Assembly: GCF_900114355.1 (NCBI RefSeq)
Contig: NZ_FOSS01000002.1
Location: 62,001-126,000, forward strand
Origin: Lysobacter sp. cf310
Lineage (GTDB): Bacteria > Pseudomonadota > Gammaproteobacteria > Xanthomonadales > Xanthomonadaceae
DNA length: 64,000 nt
Direction of reading: 5' to 3'
Within the stretch, counting starts at the first letter, position 1, and each line of letters opens with the position of its first letter. The notes under the pieces are model-generated. The model made no database searches. It saw nothing but the letters and a program-made list of their open reading frames with translations, and was not told where the DNA came from. The position numbers and the translations under genes are program-made. This document shows positions 1 through 7,382 of the stretch, piece by piece.

Positions 1-362
1 GTGGATTCGTAGATCACCAGGGCGCCGGGCCGCATCAGGCCGCCGATGCCGAGGCTGGCGCGCAGCAGCGGGCCGAAGTCGGGACGCTTGTGCTCGTCCA
101 CCGGGGTCGGCACGGTGACCACGAACACGTCGCGGTCGCGCAGGTCCTCGGGGTTGGCGCTCAGGCGCAGGCGGGTGGCGGCGGCGATCTCGTCGGCGCC
201 GGTCTCGCCGTTGCCGTCCTCGCCCGCGGCCAGCGCGGCCACGCGCGCGGCGTCGATGTCGTAGCCCAGGGTGTCGTAGCGCTTGCCCAGCTCGATCGCG
301 AGCGGCAGCCCGACGTAGCCCAGCCCGATGACCGCGATGCGTGCGCTTGCCAGATCCTGCAT
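1..362 (-). CDS. Nucleotide-sugar dehydrogenase (VipA/TviB-like), C-terminus cut by window edge
   Basis: Only the first 120 residues are present, because the reading frame runs off the left edge. They form an NAD-binding Rossmann fold with the motif GLGYVGLPLAIELG near residue 12. A later VTVPTPVDEHKRPD segment is typical of UDP-GlcNAc/UDP-GalNAc or UDP-glucose dehydrogenases, in which a nucleotide sugar is oxidised twice to the uronic acid for capsule, LPS or exopolysaccharide. The TPVDEHKRPDF wording is closest to the Vi-polysaccharide VipA/TviB subgroup, but substrate cannot be told from this fragment. The catalytic Cys would lie outside the window. The start is the ATG followed by QDLASARIAVIG. 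Family call is confident, subgroup is an inference. Confidence 0.9.
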   Translation of the reverse strand, partial: MQDLASARIAVIGLGYVGLPLAIELGKRYDTLGYDIDAARVAALAAGEDGNGETGADEIAAATRLRLSANPEDLRDRDVFVVTVPTPVDEHKRPDFGPLLRASLGIGGLMRPGALVIYES

Positions 363-717
363 GCCCTGCCCTGACGTAGTGAGGAACCGCCATCGTCCCC
401 GGTAGGCCCAGGCCAGGCGCCGGCCGATTATAGGGTCGCCCGCGCGCACGAACGCACGGCTGTCATCGGCGCGCGCCAGTATCCACCGCGATCCGTCGCG
501 AGCGGCCGGCGCCACGGGCGGCGAGCGCGGCAAGGGGCCGATTCGGATTTTTCCTACACGCCCGTCAGGCCTGCGCCGACTGCACGACTCCCGGCATAGG
601 CGCAGACTGGCACGGTCTGGCAGCCTCCGCGGATCTGGACCACGCTCGGCCATGGATGCCCGCCCGACCTCCGGCCCACCCCGGCCGGCCACCGCCCACG
701 CCCACGGGACCTGCGCC
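363..717. other. Intergenic stretch without a supported gene
   Basis: This 355-base stretch separates the leftward sugar dehydrogenase from a small rightward gene and should hold their divergent promoters. I see no clear sigma-70 pair, repeat or RNA gene. Reading frames that cross it have poor third-position GC bias and Arg/Pro/Ala-rich translations typical of frame shadows. Confidence 0.5.
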
Positions 718-990
718 ATGCCGTACCGAGTCGAACTCCGCGAACAGCACAACCAGGGCAGCCCGATCTGCAGTCCGGCCACGATCGAGCCGCACCGCGA
801 TCTGCAGGCCGCCGGCGTCGCCGCGCACCGCGACGCGGTCGAGCACGCCAAGGCCTATCGGGTGGACGTGCGCGTGCAGATCTATGCACCGTCCGGCCAG
901 CTCGCCATGGGCACCCAGGTGCGTCATTTCGAAGTCGCCGCGTCGGCGCGGCAGCGGCCGCATCTGGCCCTGGTCGCCAGCGCGCGCTGA
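718..990 (+). CDS. Small uncharacterised protein (90 aa)
   Basis: Not recognised. The frame has strong third-position GC bias from the ATG at MPYRVELREQ to the stop, unlike the opposite-strand frames here, so it looks truly coding. The product is soluble, with no signal peptide or membrane helix. It carries a central stretch AVEHAKAYRVDVRVQIY and ends in basic LALVASAR, a composition that suggests a small alpha/beta domain. An earlier in-frame ATG at 652 would add 22 Pro/Ala-rich residues with poor composition, so the later start is preferred, although the upstream ribosome site is weak. The gene is followed 8 bases later by a strong hairpin and converges with the TetR gene. Function unknown. 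Confidence 0.55.
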   Translation: MPYRVELREQHNQGSPICSPATIEPHRDLQAAGVAAHRDAVEHAKAYRVDVRVQIYAPSGQLAMGTQVRHFEVAASARQRPHLALVASAR

Positions 991-998
991 GCGCATTC

Positions 999-1026
999 GC
1001 GCGAACGGCGTTCGCGCCGTTCGCGC
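999..1026 (+). terminator. 12-bp perfect hairpin with TTCG tetraloop
   Basis: Arms at 999-1010 and 1015-1026 are exact reverse complements (GCGCGAACGGCG) closed by the very stable TTCG tetraloop. It begins 8 bases after the stop of the small upstream gene and lies between two convergent genes. There is no T-tract, so it may act as an RNA 3' end stabiliser or as a weak or assisted terminator and not as a classical intrinsic one. Confidence 0.5.
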
Positions 1027-1152
1027 TCCCGCCCACTGGATCAGCGACCGCCTGCGGCGCATTCGCCGCGACCACGCCTCAACCGCCGGAGGTCGCGTCC
1101 ACGGCGTGCGGCGATCGCATTGTTCGAGGCGCGGCCTTGCGGCGCCTCCGCC

Positions 1153-1806
1153 TCAATCGCGGGCCATCGCCTGCGAGCCGGCCAGGATCATGCGCACCAT
1201 CTGAGTCAGCTGCTGGATCAGCTCGGCATCCTTGTGCGGCGGCAGATCCATGGCGGTGGCGCCGACCGCGAACACCAGGCGGGTGATCGCCTTGGCGACC
1301 AGGGCCGGTTCCAGCAGGCTCACGCCGTCGGCCGCCGACAGGCGCACCAGGTCGATGCGCAGTTCTTCCTCGAAGAAGGTCAGCTCGCGGTCCACCGCCT
1401 GCTTGAACGCGTCCGAGCCCACCGTGCCCTCGCGCAGCAGCACGTGCAGCAGTTTGTCGTCGGCGCGCACCTGCTCCATGAAGGCGGTCACCGAGTCGCG
1501 CACGATGCTGTGACTGGTCGCGGCGCGCCGGCGCGCCGCGCCGACGATCTTGCGCAGCGACTGCCCGGCCAGATCGATCAGGGCCACCGCCAACTCGTCG
1601 ATGTCGCGGAACTGGCGGTAGAAGCTGTTGGGCGCGATCCCGGCCTCGCGCGCGACCTCGCGCAGGCTCAGGCTGGACACGCTGCGGTGCGGCCCGATCA
1701 GGCGCAGCGCCGCCGCCAGCAGGTCGTCGCGCGAAATCGCGGCCTTGCGCGCGGAGGTCGTATCGTCGTCGGCAGCTACGGGGTGTTGGGTCACGGAGAC
1801 GAGCAT
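1153..1806 (-). CDS. desT: TetR-family regulator, DesT/FabR-like
   Basis: 217 residues. An N-terminal tail is followed by a TetR helix-turn-helix at about residues 46-66 (SLSLREVAREAGIAPNSFYRQF) and an all-helical ligand domain. The closest fit I recognise is FabR/DesT, repressors that sense the saturation state of acyl thioesters and control unsaturated fatty-acid synthesis. Context supports this: it is divergent from a ferredoxin-type reductase and a membrane fatty-acid desaturase, the desT-desCB arrangement known from Pseudomonas aeruginosa. A long in-frame upstream extension is Arg-rich, crosses the neighbouring gene and is rejected; the ATG giving MLVSVTQHPV is chosen. The 85-base divergent spacer holds a perfect inverted repeat. 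Symbol given by homology and context. Confidence 0.85.
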   Translation of the reverse strand: MLVSVTQHPVAADDDTTSARKAAISRDDLLAAALRLIGPHRSVSSLSLREVAREAGIAPNSFYRQFRDIDELAVALIDLAGQSLRKIVGAARRRAATSHSIVRDSVTAFMEQVRADDKLLHVLLREGTVGSDAFKQAVDRELTFFEEELRIDLVRLSAADGVSLLEPALVAKAITRLVFAVGATAMDLPPHKDAELIQQLTQMVRMILAGSQAMARD

Positions 1807-1855
1807 GGACGGGATCGGGCCTGCATCATAACGACGGCGGTCAATATACATGTGT

Positions 1856-1883
1856 CTATACACTTGTGCTCTCACGTGTATAG
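1856..1883. promoter_or_regulatory. Inverted repeat in desT-desC divergent spacer (candidate operator)
   Basis: CTATACAC at 1856-1863 is the exact reverse complement of GTGTATAG at 1876-1883, separated by 12 bases, so half-site centres are 20 bp apart. The right arm contains TATAGT, a plausible -10 for the rightward reductase gene, so a bound TetR dimer would block it. The surrounding DNA is markedly AT-richer than the genes. That it is the DesT-like operator is an inference from position and symmetry. Confidence 0.55.
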
Positions 1884-1891
1884 TGTCGCCC

Positions 1892-3007
1892 ATGAGCGCC
1901 CGTCCCCGCCCCGTCTCCGCCCGTACGCCTACCCGCCCCGACAGCCCGTTCAGGCGCCTGGCACGGCCCTGGCTGTCGCCGGGCGTGTTCGACTTCTGGG
2001 CCTCGCGCCTGCACCCGACCTGGTCCTGGGAACGCCCGCTGGCGCGCATCGTCGAGCGCCGCGCCGAGTCCGCCGACGCGGTGACCCTGGTGCTGCGCCC
2101 GAACCGCCACTGGGCCGGCCATCGGCCCGGTCAGCACCTCAATGTGAGCGCCGAGATCGACGGCTGCCGGGTGACCCGCAGTTACAGCCCCACCGGCCTG
2201 CCCGGCCGCGACCGCCGCATCGCGATCACGGTCAAGGCGGTCGAGGGCGGCAAGCTCAGCCGTTACCTGTGCGAACAGGCCAGGGTCGGCGACGTGCTCG
2301 ACCTGGGCCCGGCGTTCGGCGACCTGCGCCTGGACGAGACCGCCCCCGTCCCGCGCCTGCTGCTGGCCGCGGGCAGCGGCATCACCCCGATGATCGCGTT
2401 CGCCCGCGTCCTGGCCGCGCAAGGCATGCCGGCGCCGCTGAGCCTGTTGTACTGGGCGCGCAAGCGCGAGCAGTTGTGCTTCGTCGACGAGTTGCGCGGC
2501 TACGCGGCCGCGCATCCGCAGTTCCAGGTGCGCTTCCTGCTCACCGGCGAGGCCGCGCTCGCGAGCGATGAAGGCGAAGGCCGGATCGACGCCGCGCAGC
2601 TGGCCAGCCTGGCCGACCTCGCGCAGCGCGAGGTCTACGCCTGCGGCCCCGGCGGTTTCGTCGATCAGGCGCGCGCCCTGCTCGCCACGCAGGCGCGCTC
2701 GTTCCAGGCCGAGGCCTTCAGCCCGCCGCCGCGCACGCTGGAAACCGAAGGCACGGTCGAGATCACCCTGGCCGCGAGCGCGCGCCGCTTCACCGTGGCG
2801 CGCGGGCAGTCCCTGCTCAGCGCGCTGGAAGCGCAAGGTCTCAAGCCCGCCTCCGGCTGCCGCATGGGCATCTGCAACACCTGCGCCTGCGGCAAGCGCT
2901 CGGGCAGCACCCTCCATCTGCACACCGGCGATGTCCAACACGAACCGGTGTCCGCGCTGCGCCTGTGCGTGAACAGCGCCACCAGCGACCTCGTCCTCGA
3001 TCTGTGA
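1892..3007 (+). CDS. desC: Ferredoxin reductase, electron donor to the desaturase (DesC-like)
   Basis: 371 residues with three modules. An FAD-binding barrel (about 45-150) has the flavin motif RSYSP near residue 96. An NAD(P)-binding domain follows (about 152-265; AAGSGITPM, later YACGPGGFVDQA). A C-terminal plant-type 2Fe-2S domain has the ligands Cys323, Cys328, Cys331 and Cys359. It would pass electrons from NAD(P)H to the di-iron desaturase encoded 5 bases downstream. The start ATG at MSARPRP is used because a further upstream in-frame ATG lies inside the inverted-repeat operator. The only visible -10 sits about 8 bases before this ATG, so the mRNA may be leaderless. Confidence 0.92.
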   Translation: MSARPRPVSARTPTRPDSPFRRLARPWLSPGVFDFWASRLHPTWSWERPLARIVERRAESADAVTLVLRPNRHWAGHRPGQHLNVSAEIDGCRVTRSYSPTGLPGRDRRIAITVKAVEGGKLSRYLCEQARVGDVLDLGPAFGDLRLDETAPVPRLLLAAGSGITPMIAFARVLAAQGMPAPLSLLYWARKREQLCFVDELRGYAAAHPQFQVRFLLTGEAALASDEGEGRIDAAQLASLADLAQREVYACGPGGFVDQARALLATQARSFQAEAFSPPPRTLETEGTVEITLAASARRFTVARGQSLLSALEAQGLKPASGCRMGICNTCACGKRSGSTLHLHTGDVQHEPVSALRLCVNSATSDLVLDL

Positions 3008-3012
3008 CCCCT

Positions 3013-4146
3013 ATGCCCACGACACCCCGCAATCGCGCGCTCAGCCCGGACGAACTCGAACGCTTCGGCGTGGAACTCGACGGCGTGCGCGCGCGCACCG
3101 CCGCCCAGCTCGGCCAGCGCGACGCCGACTACATCCGCGTCATCGTCGCCGCCGTGCGCTGGACCGGCCTGGGCGGACGCCTGGCGCTGATGGTCGGCGC
3201 GATCGGCGGCGCCTTCCTGCCCGCGCTGCTGATACCGGCCTGGATCCTGGGCGTGGCGCTGCTGGCGCTGTCCAAGATCCTGGAGAACATGGAGCTGGGC
3301 CATAACGTCATGCACGGCCAGTACGACTGGATGCGCGACCCGCATCTGGACGGCAAGACCTACGAATGGGACATCGCCGGCACCAGCGACAACTGGCGCA
3401 AGACCCACAACTACCAGCACCACACCTGGACCAACGTGCGCGGCATGGACGACGACATCGGCTACGGCCTGCTGCGTCTGTTCCCGGAGCAACGCTGGAA
3501 GCCCTATTACCTGTTCCAGCCGCTGGTCGCGGTGATCTTCGCCCTGCTGTTCGAATGGGGCGTGGCGATCCAGGACCTGCGCCTGGGCCGCTGGTGGATC
3601 GGCAAGACCAGCACCGCGCAGCTGCGCCAGCACTTCCGCCCGGTCGGCCGCAAGATGGCGCGCCAGGTGCTCAAGGACTACGTGTTCTTCCCGCTGCTGG
3701 CCGGTCCGTTCTTCCTGCCGGTGCTGCTGGGCAATGTGGTCGCCAACGTGCTGCGCAACCTGTGGACCTACACCGTGATCTTCTGCGGCCACTTCACCGC
3801 CGACGCCGAAACCTTCTCCAAGGAATCGGTGGCCGGCGAATCGCGCGGGCATTGGTACCTGCGCCAGCTGCGCGGCTCGTCCAACCTCACCGGCGGCCGG
3901 CTCATGGACCTGATGACGGGCAACCTCAGCCATCAGATCGAGCACCACTTCTATCCCGACATCCCCGCGCACCGCTACGCCGCGATGGCGGTGGACGTGC
4001 GCGAGATCTGCGCGCGCTACGGCCAGCACTACAACACCGGCTCGCTGCCGCGCCAGTTCGGTCAGGTGGTGTGGCGGATCCTGCGCCACGCCCTGCCCAG
4101 CCGTCCGCCGGCCAAGCGCGCGCGGCTGGCGCGCACGCCGGCCTGA
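3013..4146 (+). CDS. desB: Membrane fatty-acid desaturase (DesB-like)
   Basis: 377 residues. All three di-iron histidine boxes are present: HNVMH (H97-H101), HNYQHH (H132-H137) and HQIEHH (H307-H312), with hydrophobic hairpins at about 55-90 and 165-185 and again at 225-260. This is the acyl-CoA/acyl-lipid desaturase family that introduces a double bond in long-chain acyl groups using O2 and electrons from a reductase. It is co-transcribed with the reductase 5 bases upstream and presumably repressed by the divergent TetR protein, which allows unsaturated fatty acids to be made aerobically. The HQIEHH third box resembles front-end desaturases, but a fused cytochrome b5 domain is absent, so regiospecificity is not settled. 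Confidence 0.92.
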   Translation: MPTTPRNRALSPDELERFGVELDGVRARTAAQLGQRDADYIRVIVAAVRWTGLGGRLALMVGAIGGAFLPALLIPAWILGVALLALSKILENMELGHNVMHGQYDWMRDPHLDGKTYEWDIAGTSDNWRKTHNYQHHTWTNVRGMDDDIGYGLLRLFPEQRWKPYYLFQPLVAVIFALLFEWGVAIQDLRLGRWWIGKTSTAQLRQHFRPVGRKMARQVLKDYVFFPLLAGPFFLPVLLGNVVANVLRNLWTYTVIFCGHFTADAETFSKESVAGESRGHWYLRQLRGSSNLTGGRLMDLMTGNLSHQIEHHFYPDIPAHRYAAMAVDVREICARYGQHYNTGSLPRQFGQVVWRILRHALPSRPPAKRARLARTPA

Positions 4147-4156
4147 TCCGGCGCCG

Positions 4157-5683
4157 TCAGTAGCCCAGCCGCACCGCCTTGATCTCGGTGTAGGCCGCCA
4201 GGCCGACGTGGCCGTTCTCGCGGCCGTAGCCGGACTGTTTGACCCCGCCGAACGGCAGCGTGGCCTCGCCGCCACCGCCGTTGACGATCACCTGCCCGCT
4301 TTCGAGGCGGCCGATCAAGTCGTGCACCGTGCCCAGGTCGCGCGCCCACAGCTTGGCCGACAGGCCGTAGTGCGAGTCGTTGGCCAGCGCGGCCACCTGT
4401 GCCGCCGTGGCGTCGTCGTCGAAGGCCATCACCGTCAGCACCGGCGCGAAGATCTCCTGGCGCGCGATCCGCATCCGCGGCGTGGCCTGGGTCAACAGGG
4501 TCGGCTCGTAGAAGTAGCCCGGCCCCGGCCTGGCATGCCCGCCACGCAAGGCCTGCGCGCCCTCGGCCAGGCTGTGGTCGACGATGGCCTGGGCGCGCTC
4601 GCGTTGGCGCGCCGAAATCATCGGCCCCATGTCGCTGCCCTCGTCGTAGCCGGCGCCGATGCGGATGCCGTCCATCGCCGTGCGCATGCGCTCCAGCAAG
4701 GCGTCCTGGACCGAGCGTTGCACGAACAGCCGCGAACCGGCCGCGCAGTACTGCCCGCTCTTGAACGCGATCTCGCCGACGATCGCGCGCGCCGCCTTGT
4801 CCAGGTCGGCGTCGGCGAACACCAGCACCGGCGACTTGCCGCCCAGTTCCAGCACCATGCGTTTGAGATTGCTGCGCGCAGCCGCGGCCATGATCGATTG
4901 TCCGACCTGGGTCGAGCCGGTGAAGCTGATCAGGTTGACGTCGGCATGCTCGGCCAGCGCCTGCCCGGCCGCGGGGCCAGTGCCGGTCACGATGTTGACC
5001 ACGCCGTCGGGGATGCCGACCTGCCGGCACAACGCGCCGATGCGCAGCGCCGACAGCGGCGCCAGTTCGGCCGGCTTGATCACCACCGTGCAGCCGGCCG
5101 CGAGCGCGGCCGCCAGCTTCTGCAGCACCATCAGGAACGGCGCGTTCCAGGGCGTGACGATGGCCACCACCCCGATCGGCTCGCGCAGGAAGTAATCCAT
5201 GCCAGCCTGGTCGCTGGCGCGCATCGGCACCTCGCCGGCGATCTTGGTCGCCCAGCCCGCGTAGTCGCGCAGCGAACGCAGGCCCAGCGGCAGATCGCCG
5301 CGGCGGATCGACGCCAGGCTGTGGCCGGCGTCCAGCGATTCCAGCAGGGCGAACTCGTCGTGTTCGCGCTCGATCGCATCGGCCAGGGCGAACAGGGCCG
5401 CGGCGCGCCGGCTGGCCGGCAGACGCGGCCAAGGGCCGTCGCGGAACGCGCGCCGCGCCGCCGCCACTGCGCGATCGACGTCGTCGGCCTCGCCTGCGGC
5501 GATGCGGGCGATGGTCTCGCCGGTGGCGGGATCGTCGACTTCGAGCGTCGCACCCGAGGCGCAGGCCTGCCATTGGCCGTCGATCAACAGCATCGGCCTT
5601 TGCGCGGCCAGTTCCGCGCGCAGCTTCGCCAAGGCCTGGCCGTGCTCGAGCGTCGCCGCTGCGCCGCGATGGGGGGTATTCAT
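4157..5683 (-). CDS. NAD(P)-dependent aldehyde dehydrogenase
   Basis: 508 residues, normal for the ALDH superfamily. Visible catalytic features are Asn180 in TPWN, Lys203 in VIKPAE, the general base Glu279 in LELGGKSP and the nucleophile Cys313 in SGQYCAAGSR, and the C-terminal PFGGVKQSGYGRENG. It oxidises an aldehyde to the acid. The wording resembles betaine-aldehyde or aromatic/hydroxymuconic-semialdehyde types, but substrate cannot be fixed. The start is the ATG at MNTPHRGAAA; an alternative 22 codons upstream runs into the operator region. It is transcribed in the same direction as, and downstream of, a MarR gene, with two matching palindromes in between, so aldehyde-responsive control by that MarR protein is likely. 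Confidence 0.9.
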   Translation of the reverse strand: MNTPHRGAAATLEHGQALAKLRAELAAQRPMLLIDGQWQACASGATLEVDDPATGETIARIAAGEADDVDRAVAAARRAFRDGPWPRLPASRRAAALFALADAIEREHDEFALLESLDAGHSLASIRRGDLPLGLRSLRDYAGWATKIAGEVPMRASDQAGMDYFLREPIGVVAIVTPWNAPFLMVLQKLAAALAAGCTVVIKPAELAPLSALRIGALCRQVGIPDGVVNIVTGTGPAAGQALAEHADVNLISFTGSTQVGQSIMAAAARSNLKRMVLELGGKSPVLVFADADLDKAARAIVGEIAFKSGQYCAAGSRLFVQRSVQDALLERMRTAMDGIRIGAGYDEGSDMGPMISARQRERAQAIVDHSLAEGAQALRGGHARPGPGYFYEPTLLTQATPRMRIARQEIFAPVLTVMAFDDDATAAQVAALANDSHYGLSAKLWARDLGTVHDLIGRLESGQVIVNGGGGEATLPFGGVKQSGYGRENGHVGLAAYTEIKAVRLGY

Positions 5684-5735
5684 GGGATTGGCCTGTCCTG
5701 TGCTCGACGCACCGGGGCCCGGGCGCGAGCTATAA

Positions 5736-5750
5736 GTTGATAATGTCAAC
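5736..5750. promoter_or_regulatory. MarR-type operator, copy 1
   Basis: GTTGATAATGTCAAC has a perfect 5-bp inverted repeat GTTGA/TCAAC around a 5-bp centre. It lies 53 bases before the aldehyde dehydrogenase ATG. A second copy differing at one central base follows 28 bp away (centre to centre), close to three helical turns. MarR proteins bind palindromes of this size; the pairing with the adjacent MarR gene is inferred. Confidence 0.65.
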
Positions 5751-5763
5751 GATGCCGGACACG

Positions 5764-5778
5764 GTTGATAAAGTCAAC
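5764..5778. promoter_or_regulatory. MarR-type operator, copy 2
   Basis: GTTGATAAAGTCAAC is the partner of the site at 5736 with the same arms and a centre changed by a single base. Together they occupy the AT-rich part of the spacer between the MarR and aldehyde dehydrogenase genes, where no other gene lies. Confidence 0.65.
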
Positions 5779-5904
5779 TTCACACCGCTTCCAATCGCAG
5801 CTTCGTGCGCGACCGAATGCCAGCGTGGTCTGCCCGATGATCGAACGGACCGGGCCTGCGCTTTGCCCGGCCCTGACCGCGCCGCTACCAGCGCAGCCAC
5901 GGTG

Positions 5905-6348
5905 TCAATCCGACTCGGGCGGCGGCGCCTGGGCGACGCGCTTGAGCAGCTTCTCCAGTTGCGCGCGCTCGGCCGCGCCCAGATCGGCCAGAAGGTCCTG
6001 CGCGACCGTGGTGCGCAGCGCTTCGGCGGTCTCGTGGGTAGCCGCGCCGCTCGCGGTCAGGCGCAGGCGCTGGCGCTTCTCGCCGGCCTGGTCCGGCATC
6101 CGGCGCACGTAGTCGCGCTCCAGCAGGGTCTTGATCACGCGCGCGATCTGGGCCTTGTCGCGCCCGCTCTCGCGCACGATGTCGCTCTGGGTGCAGCCCG
6201 GATGGCGGGCGACGAAACGCAGGGTGCGCGCTTCCATCGCGGCCAGACCGACCTCGGCGTCGCGCAGCGAGCGCTGCATGCGCGCGGTGGCCTGATGCAC
6301 GATCGCGTTGACCAGGTTGAGTATCTCGACGTCGCGGCTGGCCGGCAT
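5905..6348 (-). CDS. MarR-family transcriptional regulator
   Basis: 147 residues with a winged helix-turn-helix: LRFVARHPGCTQSDIVRESGRDKAQ is the HTH (broken here as LRFVARHPGCTQ then SDIVRESGRDKAQ), followed by the wing VRRMPDQAGEKRQRLRLT. Helices at both ends form the dimer. MarR proteins typically repress and are released by small aromatic or electrophilic ligands. It lies upstream of and colinear with the aldehyde dehydrogenase, whose 5' region holds two near-identical palindromes, the likely binding sites. The ATG at MPASRDVEI is preferred over a TTG 19 codons upstream, because the added residues do not look like the family; neither has a convincing ribosome site. Confidence 0.85.
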   Translation of the reverse strand: MPASRDVEILNLVNAIVHQATARMQRSLRDAEVGLAAMEARTLRFVARHPGCTQSDIVRESGRDKAQIARVIKTLLERDYVRRMPDQAGEKRQRLRLTASGAATHETAEALRTTVAQDLLADLGAAERAQLEKLLKRVAQAPPPESD

Positions 6349-6540
6349 GAGGTTCGCGCAGAGGAAGGCCGGCGGATTGTTGGACCCGCGCCACGCAAAC
6401 GTCAAATCGGCCTCGCGGGCGCGACACTGACGCGACGTTCACAAACCCATACCGCTCCCGCGCGCCGCCCGCGCGAGACCCGGTACGTTCATGTAGGCAC
6501 AGGCAAGGTGCCGCCGTCGCCACGATGGCATGAGGTAAGC

Positions 6541-6780
6541 ATGGACCTGGACTACTTGGAAGTCGTTACCGACAAGGGCTGGCAGATCGAGGTGCGCTAC
6601 CGCGGCGTGCACGTCGGTTGCATCCGCCGCAGCGCCGACCACGCGCGCTACGAGTACTACCATGGCACCCTCAACGATTTCGCCTATGCCTACAGCAACA
6701 GCAGCCTGGACGAGCTCAAACGCCTGCTGAGCGTCCGCATGGCGCGCACGCCGCTGATCAGCACGGGCCTGATGGTCTAG
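6541..6780 (+). CDS. Small uncharacterised protein (79 aa)
   Basis: Not recognised. It begins MDLDYLEVVTDKGWQIEVRY and is acidic at the N-terminus, with a Tyr-rich middle (YEYYHGTLNDFAYAYS) and a helical end (LDELKRLLSVRM). There is no signal peptide or membrane helix. GAGGTAAGC directly before the ATG is a good ribosome site and decides the start; a much longer in-frame extension upstream overlaps the MarR gene on the other strand and is rejected. The gene stands alone between the divergent MarR gene and a convergent secreted-protein gene. Function unknown. Confidence 0.65.
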   Translation: MDLDYLEVVTDKGWQIEVRYRGVHVGCIRRSADHARYEYYHGTLNDFAYAYSNSSLDELKRLLSVRMARTPLISTGLMV

Positions 6781-6807
6781 GCCCGTGCGCACGCCGCGCG
6801 GCCGCAC

Positions 6808-7176
6808 TCACTCGTGAGCGGCGGCCCCGGCTTCGCGCTCGCGCGGGAACGGCCGCAGTTGCAGGCGCTGCCGGCGGCATACGTCGACGTCGCGGTAGAG
6901 CTGGCTGCGGCCGTCGCGGAACGCGACCCGGAAATCGCGCAGGCAGGCTTCGCCATCCAGTTCGATCGTGGCCGAACCGCCGCCGCCACGCAGCGACTGG
7001 CCCAACGCGGCGTCGCGGAACGCGGATTGACCGGCGTCGGCGATGGCCACGGCGATCACGCTGTCGTGGGCTCGGTTGATCAGTTCCAGATAACGGGTGC
7101 GGGCATGGGCGTTCGCGGCGGTCATGGCGGCCACGCACAGCATGAAGGCGACGACGGCGCAACGGATCGGACGCAT
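6808..7176 (-). CDS. Small secreted protein of unknown function (122 aa)
   Basis: MRPIRCAVVAFMLCVAAMTA followed by an AHA processing site is a clear Sec signal peptide, so the mature part of about 98 residues is periplasmic or exported. It begins RTRYLELINRAHDSV and carries two Cys (EACLRDFRV and VDVCRRQRL) that could pair. The product is not recognised. A longer frame upstream is Arg-rich and overlaps the spacer, so the ATG before the signal peptide is used. It is divergent from a sensor kinase, with about 200 bases between that must include both promoters. Function unknown. Confidence 0.65.
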   Translation of the reverse strand: MRPIRCAVVAFMLCVAAMTAANAHARTRYLELINRAHDSVIAVAIADAGQSAFRDAALGQSLRGGGGSATIELDGEACLRDFRVAFRDGRSQLYRDVDVCRRQRLQLRPFPREREAGAAAHE

Positions 7177-7382
7177 GGCGGAACTCCGACGGAGGGAGGG
7201 ATGCCACGGTCCGCGTCTGCGCGTGGCCGTCGGCGCCCACATCAGGGCAGTCCGACGCGGTTGGCGAAAGCGATTCGGGACGAATCGTCGCAGCGCGATG
7301 GCGAATCGTAGTCGGCGCCGACGGCGCTTCCAGCCGGCCCGCGCTGCGCCTAGGATGCGGACATCCCCTACGGCCGGCATCG

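Noticed and set aside
554-1075. Leftward frames opposite the 90-aa gene
   Set aside because: Poor third-position bias and Arg-rich shadow sequence; the plus-strand frame has the better codon pattern.
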